Assembly (NCBI GenBank): GCA_965530755.1
Contig: CBESNA010000004.1
Location: forward strand, 62,001 to 126,000
DNA from: SZUA-35 sp965530755
GTDB lineage: Bacteria; Actinomycetota; Acidimicrobiia; Acidimicrobiales; SZUA-35
Reading direction: 5' to 3'
Length of the DNA stretch: 64,000 nucleotides
The position numbers and the translations under genes were made by a program. Every line of letters starts with the position of its first letter. Within the stretch, counting starts at the first letter, position 1. Under the pieces are notes generated by a model, which was given only the letters and a program-made list of their open reading frames with translations, was not told the origin of the DNA and did not search any database. Shown here one piece after another: positions 42,150 to 51,084 of the stretch.

Positions 42150-43967
42150 ATGAACTCATCTGCCGGCGAAACATTGCCCCGTTGGAGCGTCGCTGACGTC
42201 CACCCGTCGCTCGATTCGCGCAGCTTCAAAGCAGCGCAAGAGCAGCTCCACGCAGACGTCGATCGCCTCATCGCCACGTACGACGAACTCGAGATCCGCC
42301 GAACCGAGCCACGACCGGTCACGGCGTCTGACGGGGAAGCAGCCGACCGGGTCCTGGCGCAACACAACGCCGTGCTCGCGACGCTCGAGGAGCTCGAGGC
42401 ATACGTGTATTCTTACCTCGCGACCGACACCAGGAACCAGCCCGCCCAGGCCATCATGGGCTCCATCGAGGACCTCGCAGCGAAAGCCTCACCGCTCGTC
42501 GCCCGACTTGCCGAATGGGTGTCATCGCTCGGTGTCAACGAGCTCGTTTCTGTCAGTCCCGAGGCCGCCGAGCATCGAGGCCCCCTCCTGCGCCTCGCGG
42601 CCCGCACCGCACACCAGATGAACGAGGCCGAGGAAGGGCTCTACGCCGAACTCTCGACCACGGGGCCCGGAGCTTGGGATCGGCTGCACACCGATCTCAC
42701 GTCGCAGCTCAGGGCCACGATCGACGGCGAGTCGCTTCCGATCAACGCGGTGCGGGGCATGGCAACAGCGCCTGACGAGGCCGCGAGACAGGCCGGCTAC
42801 GAGGCAGAGGTCGTCGCATGGGCATCCATCGCGACGCCCATTTCATCAGCGCTGAACGCCATCAAGGGGGACGCCAACACCGTCAATCGGCGACGCGCAT
42901 GGCCCAGTCCGCTCGATGCGTCGCTCTACGCCAACAGCGTCAGCCGGAAGACCTACGACGCCCTGACCGCCGCGGTTGACGCCGCTCTGCCGGACTTTCG
43001 TCGCTGGCTGCGAATCAAGGCCGAGATGCACGAGCCCCGCGAGGGCGGCGGGCTCGCCTGGTGGAACATGATCGCGCCACTGCCGGGGGTCGACAGCGAG
43101 CTCTCGTGGTCCGATGGCATCGAGATCGTCGACCAGGCGTTCAGCTCGTACGGCGGTCCCCTCGGTGGCCTGGTCCGTCGAGCACTCGACGAGCGATGGA
43201 TCGATGCACCCCCGGCCGACGGCAAGGTCGGTGGCGCCTTCTGCATGCCGTTCGTCGGTGATCGTTCGCTCGTGTTGCTCAACTGGTCCGGTTCGATCGA
43301 TGCTGCGCAGACCACGGCCCATGAGCTCGGCCACGCCTACCACAACGTGGCCCTGGCCGGTCGCACGCCGCTCCAGCGCAGGCTCCCGATGGCGTTGGCC
43401 GAAACGGCGAGCATCTTCTGCGAGACGCTCACCGTCGACCACGGTCTCCAAACCCTCGATGGGCTCGACCGCCTTGCGCTGCTCGACGCCGATCTTGCGG
43501 GAGCCAATCAGGTCGTCGTCGACATCCGCTCGCGAATCCTGTTCGAGACCGAGGTCTTCGCCCGCAGGCAGAGCCGCCTGCTCGGAGCGAGCGAGCTGTG
43601 CGAGATCATGGGCCAGGCGCAGCTCGACGCATTCGGCGACGGCATCGATCAATCCACAGCCCATCCGTGGATGTGGCTGTTGAAGGGCCACTACTACGGC
43701 GCCCACTTCTACAACTGGCCATACACCTTCGGACACCTCTTCGGTCTCGGATTGTTCGCGAAGTACCGCGAGGATGCAGACGTGTTCCGCGTGAAGTACG
43801 ACGATCTGCTTTCTCGGGTGGGAATGGACTCAGCGGAGGATCTCGGGGCCGCGTTCGATCTCGACATCACCGATACGACGTTCTGGACTGCCAGCCTCGA
43901 TGTCATTCGGAGCCGAATCGATGCCTACGAAACGCTGGCGGCAGAGCTTGGCCTCATCCAACGCTGA
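42150..43967 (+). CDS. pepF: M3 family oligoendopeptidase (PepF-like)
   Basis: A 605-residue zinc metallopeptidase of the M3B oligoendopeptidase F group, which degrades short peptides in the cytoplasm. The zinc motif is TTAHELGHAYHN (HExxH), with the third ligand Glu in LAETASIFCETL. Length matches the family. The N-terminal PRWSVADVHPSLDS start is typical. It is a single gene that converges on the DUF4214 gene with only 6 bp between stops. Confidence 0.93.
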   Translation: MNSSAGETLPRWSVADVHPSLDSRSFKAAQEQLHADVDRLIATYDELEIRRTEPRPVTASDGEAADRVLAQHNAVLATLEELEAYVYSYLATDTRNQPAQAIMGSIEDLAAKASPLVARLAEWVSSLGVNELVSVSPEAAEHRGPLLRLAARTAHQMNEAEEGLYAELSTTGPGAWDRLHTDLTSQLRATIDGESLPINAVRGMATAPDEAARQAGYEAEVVAWASIATPISSALNAIKGDANTVNRRRAWPSPLDASLYANSVSRKTYDALTAAVDAALPDFRRWLRIKAEMHEPREGGGLAWWNMIAPLPGVDSELSWSDGIEIVDQAFSSYGGPLGGLVRRALDERWIDAPPADGKVGGAFCMPFVGDRSLVLLNWSGSIDAAQTTAHELGHAYHNVALAGRTPLQRRLPMALAETASIFCETLTVDHGLQTLDGLDRLALLDADLAGANQVVVDIRSRILFETEVFARRQSRLLGASELCEIMGQAQLDAFGDGIDQSTAHPWMWLLKGHYYGAHFYNWPYTFGHLFGLGLFAKYREDADVFRVKYDDLLSRVGMDSAEDLGAAFDLDITDTTFWTASLDVIRSRIDAYETLAAELGLIQR

Positions 43968-43973
43968 AGCTGA

Positions 43974-45101
43974 TCAGCATCCTCCACCGGCGCTCGGGCG
44001 ATCCGGGATCGACGTGTCCACGACCTCGACGTGCACGTGAGGCCAGGCCGGGCTCCCGGTGAAGCCGTCGATCTGCGATCGGAAGGGCAGCTGATTGGGG
44101 TGGTCGGCGATGACGGTGACGCCGGCCTCGACCCGGTCACCCGTGCGGACGTGGAGGCCCAGGATGTGGAGGACCTTCACCTCGATTCCGGGGTGGCCGT
44201 CCGGCTCGATCACCAGGTAGTCGTCTGCGTATCGGCAGTAGAGGACGTACCCACCACCGCGAACGACGGTGCCTGTCACCGGCGCCCGCACCTCGACGAG
44301 CGGATGGGCGGCGATGTCGGCTGCGCCGCGCCTATTGGTGTCCCGGTTGCGAGATGACATCGTGAACGACGAGGCCGCTCCGTGTGCGGTGACGATGCCC
44401 TGAGCTCCGTCGTGATTCGACTGATGGAACCCGATCAGCTCGACCGCCGCCGACGGCTGGCGAAGCTCGATGTCGCCGACCGTCCCGAACACTGGCCAGG
44501 CGGTGATGGCGAATGCCCGTGGCTGTCCACCCTCGACCGGTCCCAGATCGCGGCAGGACCGGATCGGCACACCGTCAGAGGGAAGTGGGCGGCTCTCGAC
44601 GAACTCGTCCGAATAGGAGAAGTGGACCATGAGCTCGGGCCGCGAGAGATCGTCGGCGAGGCGCCCGATCCAGTACCGGCGGCCAGCTGCATCCGGAGCG
44701 CGATCGAGGGTGTTTCGGTACACGCGATCGACGAAGTCGGCATCGTCGAGGGCTCCATATGTGTCGACGAACTCCGAACTCGCGTTGAAATGTTCCGCGA
44801 TGCGCTGGATCGACTGGCAGCGCTCGTACTGATCGAGCCAGAAGAGAGCGCCGCCGGCATCGGGTCGGCGGTCGAAGAAGGTCCAGTACAGTCGCAGCAC
44901 CCGGGCGTGCCCATCATGCAACTCGTCGATCGCAGCGACGTCGTCGAACGTCATGGTCTGACGCTCGTCCTGGGCCGCTGCGGGCGTCGTTTGCGTTGCG
45001 CCGATCAGGAGCAGCGCCGAAAGGGCGATGAGGGCCACTCGCAACAGATGAGGTCGTCGCTCGAGGGGTCGTCGCGTGACGGGCAGAGGTCTGAGGAGCA
45101 C
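43974..45101 (-). CDS. Secreted DUF4214 repeat protein with M23-like C-terminal domain
   Basis: A 375-residue secreted protein. A Sec signal peptide runs to about residue 44 (LIGATQTTPAAAQ). Two DUF4214-type repeats follow (LYWTFFDRRPDAGGALFWL and VYRNTLDRAPDAAGRRYWI). The C-terminal ~150 residues resemble the lysostaphin/M23 fold: APVTGTVVRGGGYV, then VHVEV near the end. The first zinc-ligand His of M23 peptidases (HxGxD) is replaced (RRGAADIA), so it is probably non-catalytic, binding cell wall or polymer. The start is GTG 45101. Likely cell-envelope role; no further clue from neighbours. Confidence 0.72.
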   Translation of the reverse strand: MLLRPLPVTRRPLERRPHLLRVALIALSALLLIGATQTTPAAAQDERQTMTFDDVAAIDELHDGHARVLRLYWTFFDRRPDAGGALFWLDQYERCQSIQRIAEHFNASSEFVDTYGALDDADFVDRVYRNTLDRAPDAAGRRYWIGRLADDLSRPELMVHFSYSDEFVESRPLPSDGVPIRSCRDLGPVEGGQPRAFAITAWPVFGTVGDIELRQPSAAVELIGFHQSNHDGAQGIVTAHGAASSFTMSSRNRDTNRRGAADIAAHPLVEVRAPVTGTVVRGGGYVLYCRYADDYLVIEPDGHPGIEVKVLHILGLHVRTGDRVEAGVTVIADHPNQLPFRSQIDGFTGSPAWPHVHVEVVDTSIPDRPSAGGGC

Positions 45102-45130
45102 CGGGAGAGTGTGCCACGCCCCAGCTCGAG

Positions 45131-45418
45131 CTAGGAAGTGGTCACTGACACCGCGGGATAGAAGGCGACGTGATCCTTGATCTCGGCCGCAGCCTCTTTC
45201 GGTTCCCGGTAGGTCCAGGCGGCGTTGTCGGCGGTCTCGGCGTCAACCGAGATCGTGTAGTACGACGCGGTGCCCTTCCATGGGCAATCGGTGGTCCGGT
45301 CGGTTTTCGTGAGGTGGTCCCACACGACGGACGCTGCAGGAAAGTAGTGGTTGCCCTCGACGACGACGGTGTCGTCTGATTGAGCGATGACGGTGCCTTG
45401 GAACGTTGCTGTGGTCAT
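45131..45418 (-). CDS. DUF427 domain protein
   Basis: A 95-residue single DUF427 domain. Family-typical blocks are FQGTVIAQSDDTVVVEGNHY, DCPWKGTASYY and KDHVAFYP. Cytoplasmic; biochemical role unknown. ATG 45418 was chosen because it starts the conserved domain; an extended frame upstream adds arginine-rich, non-conserved sequence. It lies 29 bp upstream of the DUF4214 gene on the same strand and may share a transcript. Confidence 0.88.
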   Translation of the reverse strand: MTTATFQGTVIAQSDDTVVVEGNHYFPAASVVWDHLTKTDRTTDCPWKGTASYYTISVDAETADNAAWTYREPKEAAAEIKDHVAFYPAVSVTTS

Positions 45419-45495
45419 GGACGATCGAACACTCGCCCTCGAATGGGCATTCCACGACTCCGTCTCCAGCGAACCTCGACGTGCTCGCACATCGG

Positions 45496-46089
45496 TCAGG
45501 GGACGTACTGCTCGCAGAGCTCGACGACGACGCCATCGGTGAGGGTGGCCCACCAGATGGTGCTGGAGAATCCTTCGACGAGATAGTCGGGCAGCTCTGC
45601 GAGGGTGCCAACGGAGACATCGGCCGACCCGTCGACACTCAGCCTGACCAGACGCACCACAGCGTCGTCTGTGACGCTCACCTCACGCAGCTGTGGGTTC
45701 TCGTTCAGGACGTAGTAGTCGTTCGGCGGTCCCTGGTCGTCGCCGGTGTCGGCCTCGTAGGCATCGGCGGCGTCCTGCCCGATGAGCCACTGCACGACGT
45801 CGACCGATGCGGTCTTCTCGACGCCATCGAACGACTCGATCGTGACAGCGAAGGTGCCATCGTCGCTGAAATCGGCGGAACTCGAACCAGTCGGGAGATT
45901 CGGGCAGGCGCCGAGCGGTCCGTCCATCACGCCGGTCGTCGGCTCGGCGGTCGTTTGTGCCACGGACGTGGACGTCACTGATCCGGCGCTGTCGTCCCCA
46001 CCGCTCGAACAGCCTGCACTGACCAGGAGCACGGCAAGTGCTGGCCCGAGCAAGCGACGGCACTTCGGGCAGACGATTTGCCTCGACAT
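45496..46089 (-). CDS. Putative lipoprotein
   Basis: A 197-residue predicted lipoprotein. The N-terminus has a hydrophobic segment ending LLVSAGC (lipobox; Cys ~27), preceded by an unusual CPKCRR in the n-region. After the Cys comes a Ser/Thr/Asp-rich linker (~30 residues) and an unrecognised acidic domain with two Cys (GACPNLP, VELCEQYVP) that could form a disulfide. Family not recognised. It lies between the DUF427 and glyoxalase genes, all on the minus strand. Confidence 0.72.
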   Translation of the reverse strand: MSRQIVCPKCRRLLGPALAVLLVSAGCSSGGDDSAGSVTSTSVAQTTAEPTTGVMDGPLGACPNLPTGSSSADFSDDGTFAVTIESFDGVEKTASVDVVQWLIGQDAADAYEADTGDDQGPPNDYYVLNENPQLREVSVTDDAVVRLVRLSVDGSADVSVGTLAELPDYLVEGFSSTIWWATLTDGVVVELCEQYVP

Positions 46090-46133
46090 GACGGGATGCT
46101 AGACCTGCGGGAGCCCGGCGTTACGTCACCAGT

Positions 46134-46541
46134 TCAGCTCTGCTGGACGAACTCGACCCAGTTCCCGTCAGGATCCTCGATCATGCCGATCGACACCCCT
46201 GGACGGATCTCGGATTCCGGCACCGTGATCGTGATGCCGGCCGCAGCGCATGCTGCGAGCATCTCGCCCAGGTTGGTCACCTGCATCGTGAAATAGCGAA
46301 TGCCCGTGGCACCGACGATGCCGCCGTGCGGGCCCGTGGGTGGGTCGGTGTTCAACTTCACGAGTTTGATCATGCTGTCCCCGCACATCAGGCGATGCAT
46401 CGTCCCACCACCACCGATGGGCATCGGCGTGTCGGCGACGTGTTCGAAGCCGAGAAGGTCCCGGTAGAAGGCCAACGCCTTCTCACTGTCGGTGATCACG
46501 ATGCCGAGATCGATGGACGGCTTGGCCAGTTGGACTCCCAT
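46134..46541 (-). CDS. Glyoxalase/bleomycin resistance (VOC) family protein
   Basis: A 135-residue vicinal oxygen chelate domain protein. It shows the two beta-alpha-beta halves with SEKALAFYRDLLGFEHV and a C-terminal IEDPDGNWVEFVQQ, where the Glu is a usual metal ligand. It could be a lyase, dioxygenase or binding protein; the substrate is unknown. ATG 46541 (MGVQLAKPSID) starts the domain. It begins 10 bp after the ABC exporter stop on the same strand, so it may belong to that operon. Confidence 0.85.
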   Translation of the reverse strand: MGVQLAKPSIDLGIVITDSEKALAFYRDLLGFEHVADTPMPIGGGGTMHRLMCGDSMIKLVKLNTDPPTGPHGGIVGATGIRYFTMQVTNLGEMLAACAAAGITITVPESEIRPGVSIGMIEDPDGNWVEFVQQS

Positions 46542-46551
46542 GGACGGGAAC

Positions 46552-48366
46552 CTACTCGGTCCTTTCCGGTGCAGACGAGCCCATGCCGGCGAGGCCCCGC
46601 TGCCACGCATCGAAGAGCCCCGCGTACTGTCCGCCACGGGCGACCAGCTGGTCATGGGTGCCGAGCTCGGCCACGCCACCGTCGGCCACGACGGCGACCC
46701 GGTCGCACCGCTGGGACGTCGAGAGCCGATGGGCGATGGCGATGACCGTCCGGTCCCGCATCAGCGACTCCATGGCACCCTCGATCACCTTCTCGGTTCC
46801 TGGATCGAGGCTCGACGTCGCCTCGTCCAGGACCAGCACTGCTGGATTCATGAGAGCGGCCCGAGCCAATGAGACGATCTGTCGCTCGCCGGCGGACAGA
46901 CGGCTCCCGCCCTCGCGAACCTCGGTGTCGAGGCCGTCGGGGAACTGCTCGAGCCAGCGGAGAAGGCCGATCCCCTCCAGAGCCCGGAGCACCTCAGCCT
47001 CGCCCGTTCCTGGTCTGGCAATGGCGATGTTCTGGCCGATCGTGCCCGAGAAGAGGTGACCTTCCTGGGGCACCACCAAGATCCGCGAACGGAGATCGGC
47101 AAGCGACGCATCACGAAGGTCGACGCCGCCATAGGAGACCGTGCCGGCGGTCGGGTCGTAGAAGCGGACCGCCAACTTGGCCAACGTGGACTTGCCGGCA
47201 CCGGTCGGTCCGACGAAGGCGATTCGCTCGCCGTCAGCGATCGTCAGGTCGACCCCCGAAATGACCTCCGGGCCTGAGCCATAGGAGAACCGCACGCCTT
47301 CGAGCACGAGGTCGCCGGAACTGGGGAGTGCAATCGGCGACGCCGGATCAGCGACGTCGACCGGCTCATCGATCAAGCCGAAGAGTTTGGAAAGCGACGC
47401 GGTCGCGGATTGGACGAGGTTGAAGAGCTGGCTGAGCTGTTGCACCGGTTCGAACAGACCCTGGAGCAGCAGGATGAACGCGACCACGGTGCCGATCGAC
47501 AACCGCCCCTCGCTCACGAACCAGCCGCCGACCCCGATCGACACAGCGGTGGTGGCCGTGCCTGCGAACTCGATGATCGGGAGGTACCAGGCGGCGACCT
47601 TCACGGACTTCATGTGTGCCCGGTAGAGATCCTGATTGGTTTCGGCGAACCGATCGGCCTGCACGTCCTCACGGGCGAAGGCCTGGACGATACGGACACC
47701 GCTGATGCCTTCCTGGAGCGCAGACAGGGTCGAACCAATGCCGTCCCGGACATCGAGGTAGGCCCGGTTCGAGTCCCGCTGGAACTTGACCGACGCCAAT
47801 GCGACAACGGGAATCGAAACGAGGCAGATGAGCATCAGTTGCCAGCTGAGCAGGAAGAGCGCCACAGTCGTTCCGATCAGCTGGAGCGCAGCGGCTGTGA
47901 ACATCAGCAGACCGAACTGCACCAGCTCGGAGAGCGAATCGATGTCGGAGGTCATCCTCGACACCAGGACACCGGTCTTCTCCCGGTCGAAGAACGCCAT
48001 TGACTGCTTCAACAGCCGATCGAAGACCGTTCGGCGCAAATCACGCAGAAAGTGCTCTCCGACGGTGGCCAGCTTCAAAATGGCTGCCCGGTACAGCACG
48101 TACCCGAGTCCAGCGGCCACGAGGTATCCGGCGACGCTCGTGTTCAGGACGAAACGATCACTGGTGCGGATGCCGTCGTCGATGGCTCTTCGCACGAGGA
48201 ACGGCCCAGCGAGAATGGTGGCGGTCCATGCAACGAGAAGCGCAAGCGCAGTGAACGCGCCCCGTCGGTACGGAGCGATCCGTGCGGCCGTTCGGCGCAG
48301 CACTTTGGTGGTCGCGGTGAGATCGAGCTTCTCGCCCTCGTCCACTCCACCCTGGAGCCAACCCAT
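46552..48366 (-). CDS. ABC exporter subunit with fused permease and ATPase (heterodimer partner 2)
   Basis: A 604-residue half-exporter. The membrane domain covers residues ~35-325, followed by an ATPase domain with Walker A GPTGAGKST, Q-loop VVPQEGH, Walker B VLVLDEATSSLD and H-loop IAHRLST, all catalytically intact. The signature motif is RLSAGERQ rather than LSGGQ. In the heterodimer this altered signature would face the Walker A/B of the partner encoded upstream, which is itself degenerate. The ATG overlaps the partner's TGA by one base (TGATG). Resembles the mycobacterial Rv1272c/Rv1273c pair; the substrate (lipid or drug) is unknown. Confidence 0.92.
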   Translation of the reverse strand: MGWLQGGVDEGEKLDLTATTKVLRRTAARIAPYRRGAFTALALLVAWTATILAGPFLVRRAIDDGIRTSDRFVLNTSVAGYLVAAGLGYVLYRAAILKLATVGEHFLRDLRRTVFDRLLKQSMAFFDREKTGVLVSRMTSDIDSLSELVQFGLLMFTAAALQLIGTTVALFLLSWQLMLICLVSIPVVALASVKFQRDSNRAYLDVRDGIGSTLSALQEGISGVRIVQAFAREDVQADRFAETNQDLYRAHMKSVKVAAWYLPIIEFAGTATTAVSIGVGGWFVSEGRLSIGTVVAFILLLQGLFEPVQQLSQLFNLVQSATASLSKLFGLIDEPVDVADPASPIALPSSGDLVLEGVRFSYGSGPEVISGVDLTIADGERIAFVGPTGAGKSTLAKLAVRFYDPTAGTVSYGGVDLRDASLADLRSRILVVPQEGHLFSGTIGQNIAIARPGTGEAEVLRALEGIGLLRWLEQFPDGLDTEVREGGSRLSAGERQIVSLARAALMNPAVLVLDEATSSLDPGTEKVIEGAMESLMRDRTVIAIAHRLSTSQRCDRVAVVADGGVAELGTHDQLVARGGQYAGLFDAWQRGLAGMGSSAPERTE

Positions 48367-50186
48367 CAGTTGCCTCCCGTTGCCTCGGCAACGTCGGCGC
48401 CGGCCGCTGCGATCGCTGGGTCGGCGCTGGCCAGAACCTGCCGATACCGCTCGCTGGCAGCCAGCAGGTCCTCGTGCGAACCCTGGGCGACGATGCGTCC
48501 TTCGTCGAGCAACACGACCCGGTCGGCCAGAGCGATCGTGGCCGGTCGGTGAGCGATCACGATGGTCGTCCGTCCGTCCATCACCTCTGCCATCGCCTCG
48601 CGGATCTCGTGCTCCTTCGACGGATCGACGGCCGAGGTCGCATCGTCGAGGATCAGCACTCGAGGATCGGCGAGTACAGCCCGCGCGATCGCGATTCTTT
48701 GGCGTTGTCCCCCGGACAGCGAATAGCCACGTTCGCCGAGTGGCGTGTCGAAACCGCGGTCGAGCTGTTCGATGAAATCGGCCGCGCCGGCGAGGTGGGC
48801 AGCACGACGAACATCGACCTCGAGCGCCGACGGGTCAGCGAAGGCGATGTTGTCGTAGACGCTCCCCGAGAACAGGAACGTGTCCTCGAACACGAGCGCC
48901 ACGGCTCGTCTGAGTTCGTGGCGCCGGAGATCTCGGACGTCGACCCCGTCGAGCAGAACCGCACCGTTCGTGACGTCGTAGAACCGGGGCAGGAGCCGCG
49001 CCACCGTACTCTTGCCGCAACCCGTTGCTCCCACGATGGCGACAGACTCGCCGGCGTCGATCCGGAGATCCAGATCGTCGAGGACCGGCAGGGGAGGGCC
49101 TTCGTTCTCGTAGTGGAACGACACGTTCCGAAACTCGACCGAACCGGTCTGGCGGGAGCGAGGCGGCAGGTGCTTCGGGTGTGCCGGATCGACAATGGCC
49201 GGAGCCGTGGCCAGGACTTCGTCGATTCGTTCGCCCGCAGCGATGGCTCGTTGCCCCTGAGCGACGACCATGCCGAGCATCCGGAGGGGCTGGATGAGCA
49301 TCACGACATACAGGTTGAAACCGACGAGCTCGCCGACGGTCAGTTCCCGTTCGATCGCCAGGTGGCCTCCGTACGCCAACACGGCGACGAGGCCGAGGTT
49401 GGGCACGAGCTCGAGGGCCGGCAGGAAGCGAGCTCGCACCCCGGATGTCTTCAGCGACTGCTCGAAGAGTTCATCGGCAGCCCTTGCCAGCTTCGCGTCC
49501 TGCGTCGACTCGAAACCGAATCCCTTGACGACCCTCATGCCCGAAAGCGTCTCCTCGACCACGCCGGCGACCTCGGCGGATTGTTCCTGCACCGCGACCA
49601 GGGGTTCGTGGAGCTGCTGGGAGAAGCGGCGACCGAGCACGTTGACCAAGGGCAAACCGACGACAGCGAGCAGGGCCAGCGTCGGTTGCAGGATGAACAT
49701 GATGGCGGCGGCCGAGATCACGATCAGCGCGTTTCCGGTGGTGATCGGAACCATCGTGACGACGTTCTGGAACTGATTCAGATCGGTGTTGACCCGACTC
49801 ATCAGCTCACCAGTGGCAACGCGGTCGTGGTACGCGCTGTGGAGCCGTTGAATGTGAGCGAAGAGGCGGTCACGCATCTGCGCCTCGACCGCTCTCGCGT
49901 TGCGGAAGGCGACGTACCGTCGAAGCCCCAGGAACACGCCGGACACCGCCCCGGCCACTGCAACGAGCAGCGCCCAACGCCAGAGCGGATCCTCGCCCTG
50001 GATGCTCCGGTCGATGCCGAGCTGGACGAGACGGGGAACAGAGACGCGGGCAGCGGTCCACCCGAGCGCCACCAGCATGCCGACGAAGAGGCCCATCCGC
50101 TGTGGCTTCAGCGCATCGACCAGCAGATGCCAGCCCGGCGAGTTGCGCCCGCCGGGTCGGGGAGGTTCAGGATCGGGGTCAGGCAC
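48366..50186 (-). CDS. ABC exporter subunit with fused permease and ATPase (heterodimer partner 1, degenerate site)
   Basis: A 606-residue half-exporter with membrane domain ~30-320 and ATPase domain ~365-590. Walker A is GATGCGKST and the signature SLSGGQRQR is canonical. Walker B is VLILDDATSAVD, with Asp in place of the catalytic Glu, and the Q-loop Gln is replaced (VFEDTFLF). It therefore supplies a non-hydrolysing nucleotide site. Together with the partner's LSAGE this gives the classic one-active, one-degenerate arrangement of heterodimeric exporters. The start is GTG 50186. Divergent or unlinked to the SDR gene downstream of 50245. Confidence 0.92.
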   Translation of the reverse strand: MPDPDPEPPRPGGRNSPGWHLLVDALKPQRMGLFVGMLVALGWTAARVSVPRLVQLGIDRSIQGEDPLWRWALLVAVAGAVSGVFLGLRRYVAFRNARAVEAQMRDRLFAHIQRLHSAYHDRVATGELMSRVNTDLNQFQNVVTMVPITTGNALIVISAAAIMFILQPTLALLAVVGLPLVNVLGRRFSQQLHEPLVAVQEQSAEVAGVVEETLSGMRVVKGFGFESTQDAKLARAADELFEQSLKTSGVRARFLPALELVPNLGLVAVLAYGGHLAIERELTVGELVGFNLYVVMLIQPLRMLGMVVAQGQRAIAAGERIDEVLATAPAIVDPAHPKHLPPRSRQTGSVEFRNVSFHYENEGPPLPVLDDLDLRIDAGESVAIVGATGCGKSTVARLLPRFYDVTNGAVLLDGVDVRDLRRHELRRAVALVFEDTFLFSGSVYDNIAFADPSALEVDVRRAAHLAGAADFIEQLDRGFDTPLGERGYSLSGGQRQRIAIARAVLADPRVLILDDATSAVDPSKEHEIREAMAEVMDGRTTIVIAHRPATIALADRVVLLDEGRIVAQGSHEDLLAASERYRQVLASADPAIAAAGADVAEATGGN

Positions 50187-50244
50187 TGGTGGACAGTCCT
50201 AGTTCGTCCCGCTGCCGACCATCAACTCCATTTGGGGGGCGGGG

Positions 50245-51033
50245 CTACCAGGTCATGCCGCCGTCGACCTTCACGATACTGCCCGTCGTGTAGCTCGACG
50301 CATCGCTGGCGAGGTAGAGCGCAGCGCCGATGATCTCGTCCGGCTGGCCGCCACGCTGAAGCGGGATCGATTGCTTGGCCTGAGCGTCGAAGGCATCGAG
50401 GTCCCAGGCCTTCGAGATGTCGGTGAGGAACGGTCCCGGCTGGATCACGTTCGCTCTGACCTTCGGACCGAACATGTGGGCAAGCCCGATCGTCATCGAG
50501 TTGAGGCCCGCCTTCGCTGCCGCGTACGGGATCTCGGCCGATGACGGCTGCGAGGCGGCGACCGAGCTGACGTTGATGATCGAGCCGCCCCGACCTGCAG
50601 CCATGTGCTCGGCGACGAGCGCCGACAAGCGGAACGGACCCTTCAGATTCACGTCGATCACCTTGTCGAAGAGCAATTCGCTGACCGAACCGAGCGACTC
50701 GTACAGCGGCGACATCCCGGCGTTGTTGACGAAGACGTCGATCCGGCCGAAGCGCTCGATGACCTTCTCGACAAGGGCCGTACAGGCGTCCCAGTCACCG
50801 ACATGGCACTGGATACCGAGCGTTTCGGCGCCGGTCGACTCACTGATCTGTCGCGCTGCGAGCTCGCAGGCCCCACCTTTCCTGCTGGCGATCACCACGG
50901 TCGCGCCCTGCAGTGCGAACGCCTCCGCCATGGATCGACCCAGTCCGCGGCTCCCACCGGTGATCACGGCGACGCGGTCGGTCAGGTCGAACATCGACAT
51001 CGGCCCGGCACTGCCGGCGGGATTGGATGACAT
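50245..51033 (-). CDS. Short-chain dehydrogenase/reductase (SDR)
   Basis: A 262-residue classical SDR. The cofactor motif is TGGSRGLGRSMAEA, NNAG is at FVNNAGMSP, catalytic Ser is in INVSSVAA and Tyr/Lys in YAAAKAG; the C-terminus DGGMTW is typical of 3-oxoacyl reductase-like SDRs. ATG 51033 was chosen since AGGAG lies 9 bases upstream; internal ATGs at 51000 and 50994 would trim 11-13 residues. Divergent (51 bp) from the ACAD11-like gene, with which it may share a promoter region and a pathway. Confidence 0.9.
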   Translation of the reverse strand: MSSNPAGSAGPMSMFDLTDRVAVITGGSRGLGRSMAEAFALQGATVVIASRKGGACELAARQISESTGAETLGIQCHVGDWDACTALVEKVIERFGRIDVFVNNAGMSPLYESLGSVSELLFDKVIDVNLKGPFRLSALVAEHMAAGRGGSIINVSSVAASQPSSAEIPYAAAKAGLNSMTIGLAHMFGPKVRANVIQPGPFLTDISKAWDLDAFDAQAKQSIPLQRGGQPDEIIGAALYLASDASSYTTGSIVKVDGGMTW

Positions 51034-51084
51034 CGGCGAACTCCTGCACACTCGGGGAACTTGTCCAGTCCCAGGGGGATCACT

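Noticed and set aside
48474..50333. 619-residue open frame on the plus strand
   Set aside because: Antisense of the ABC exporter subunit, which has full Walker and signature motifs.
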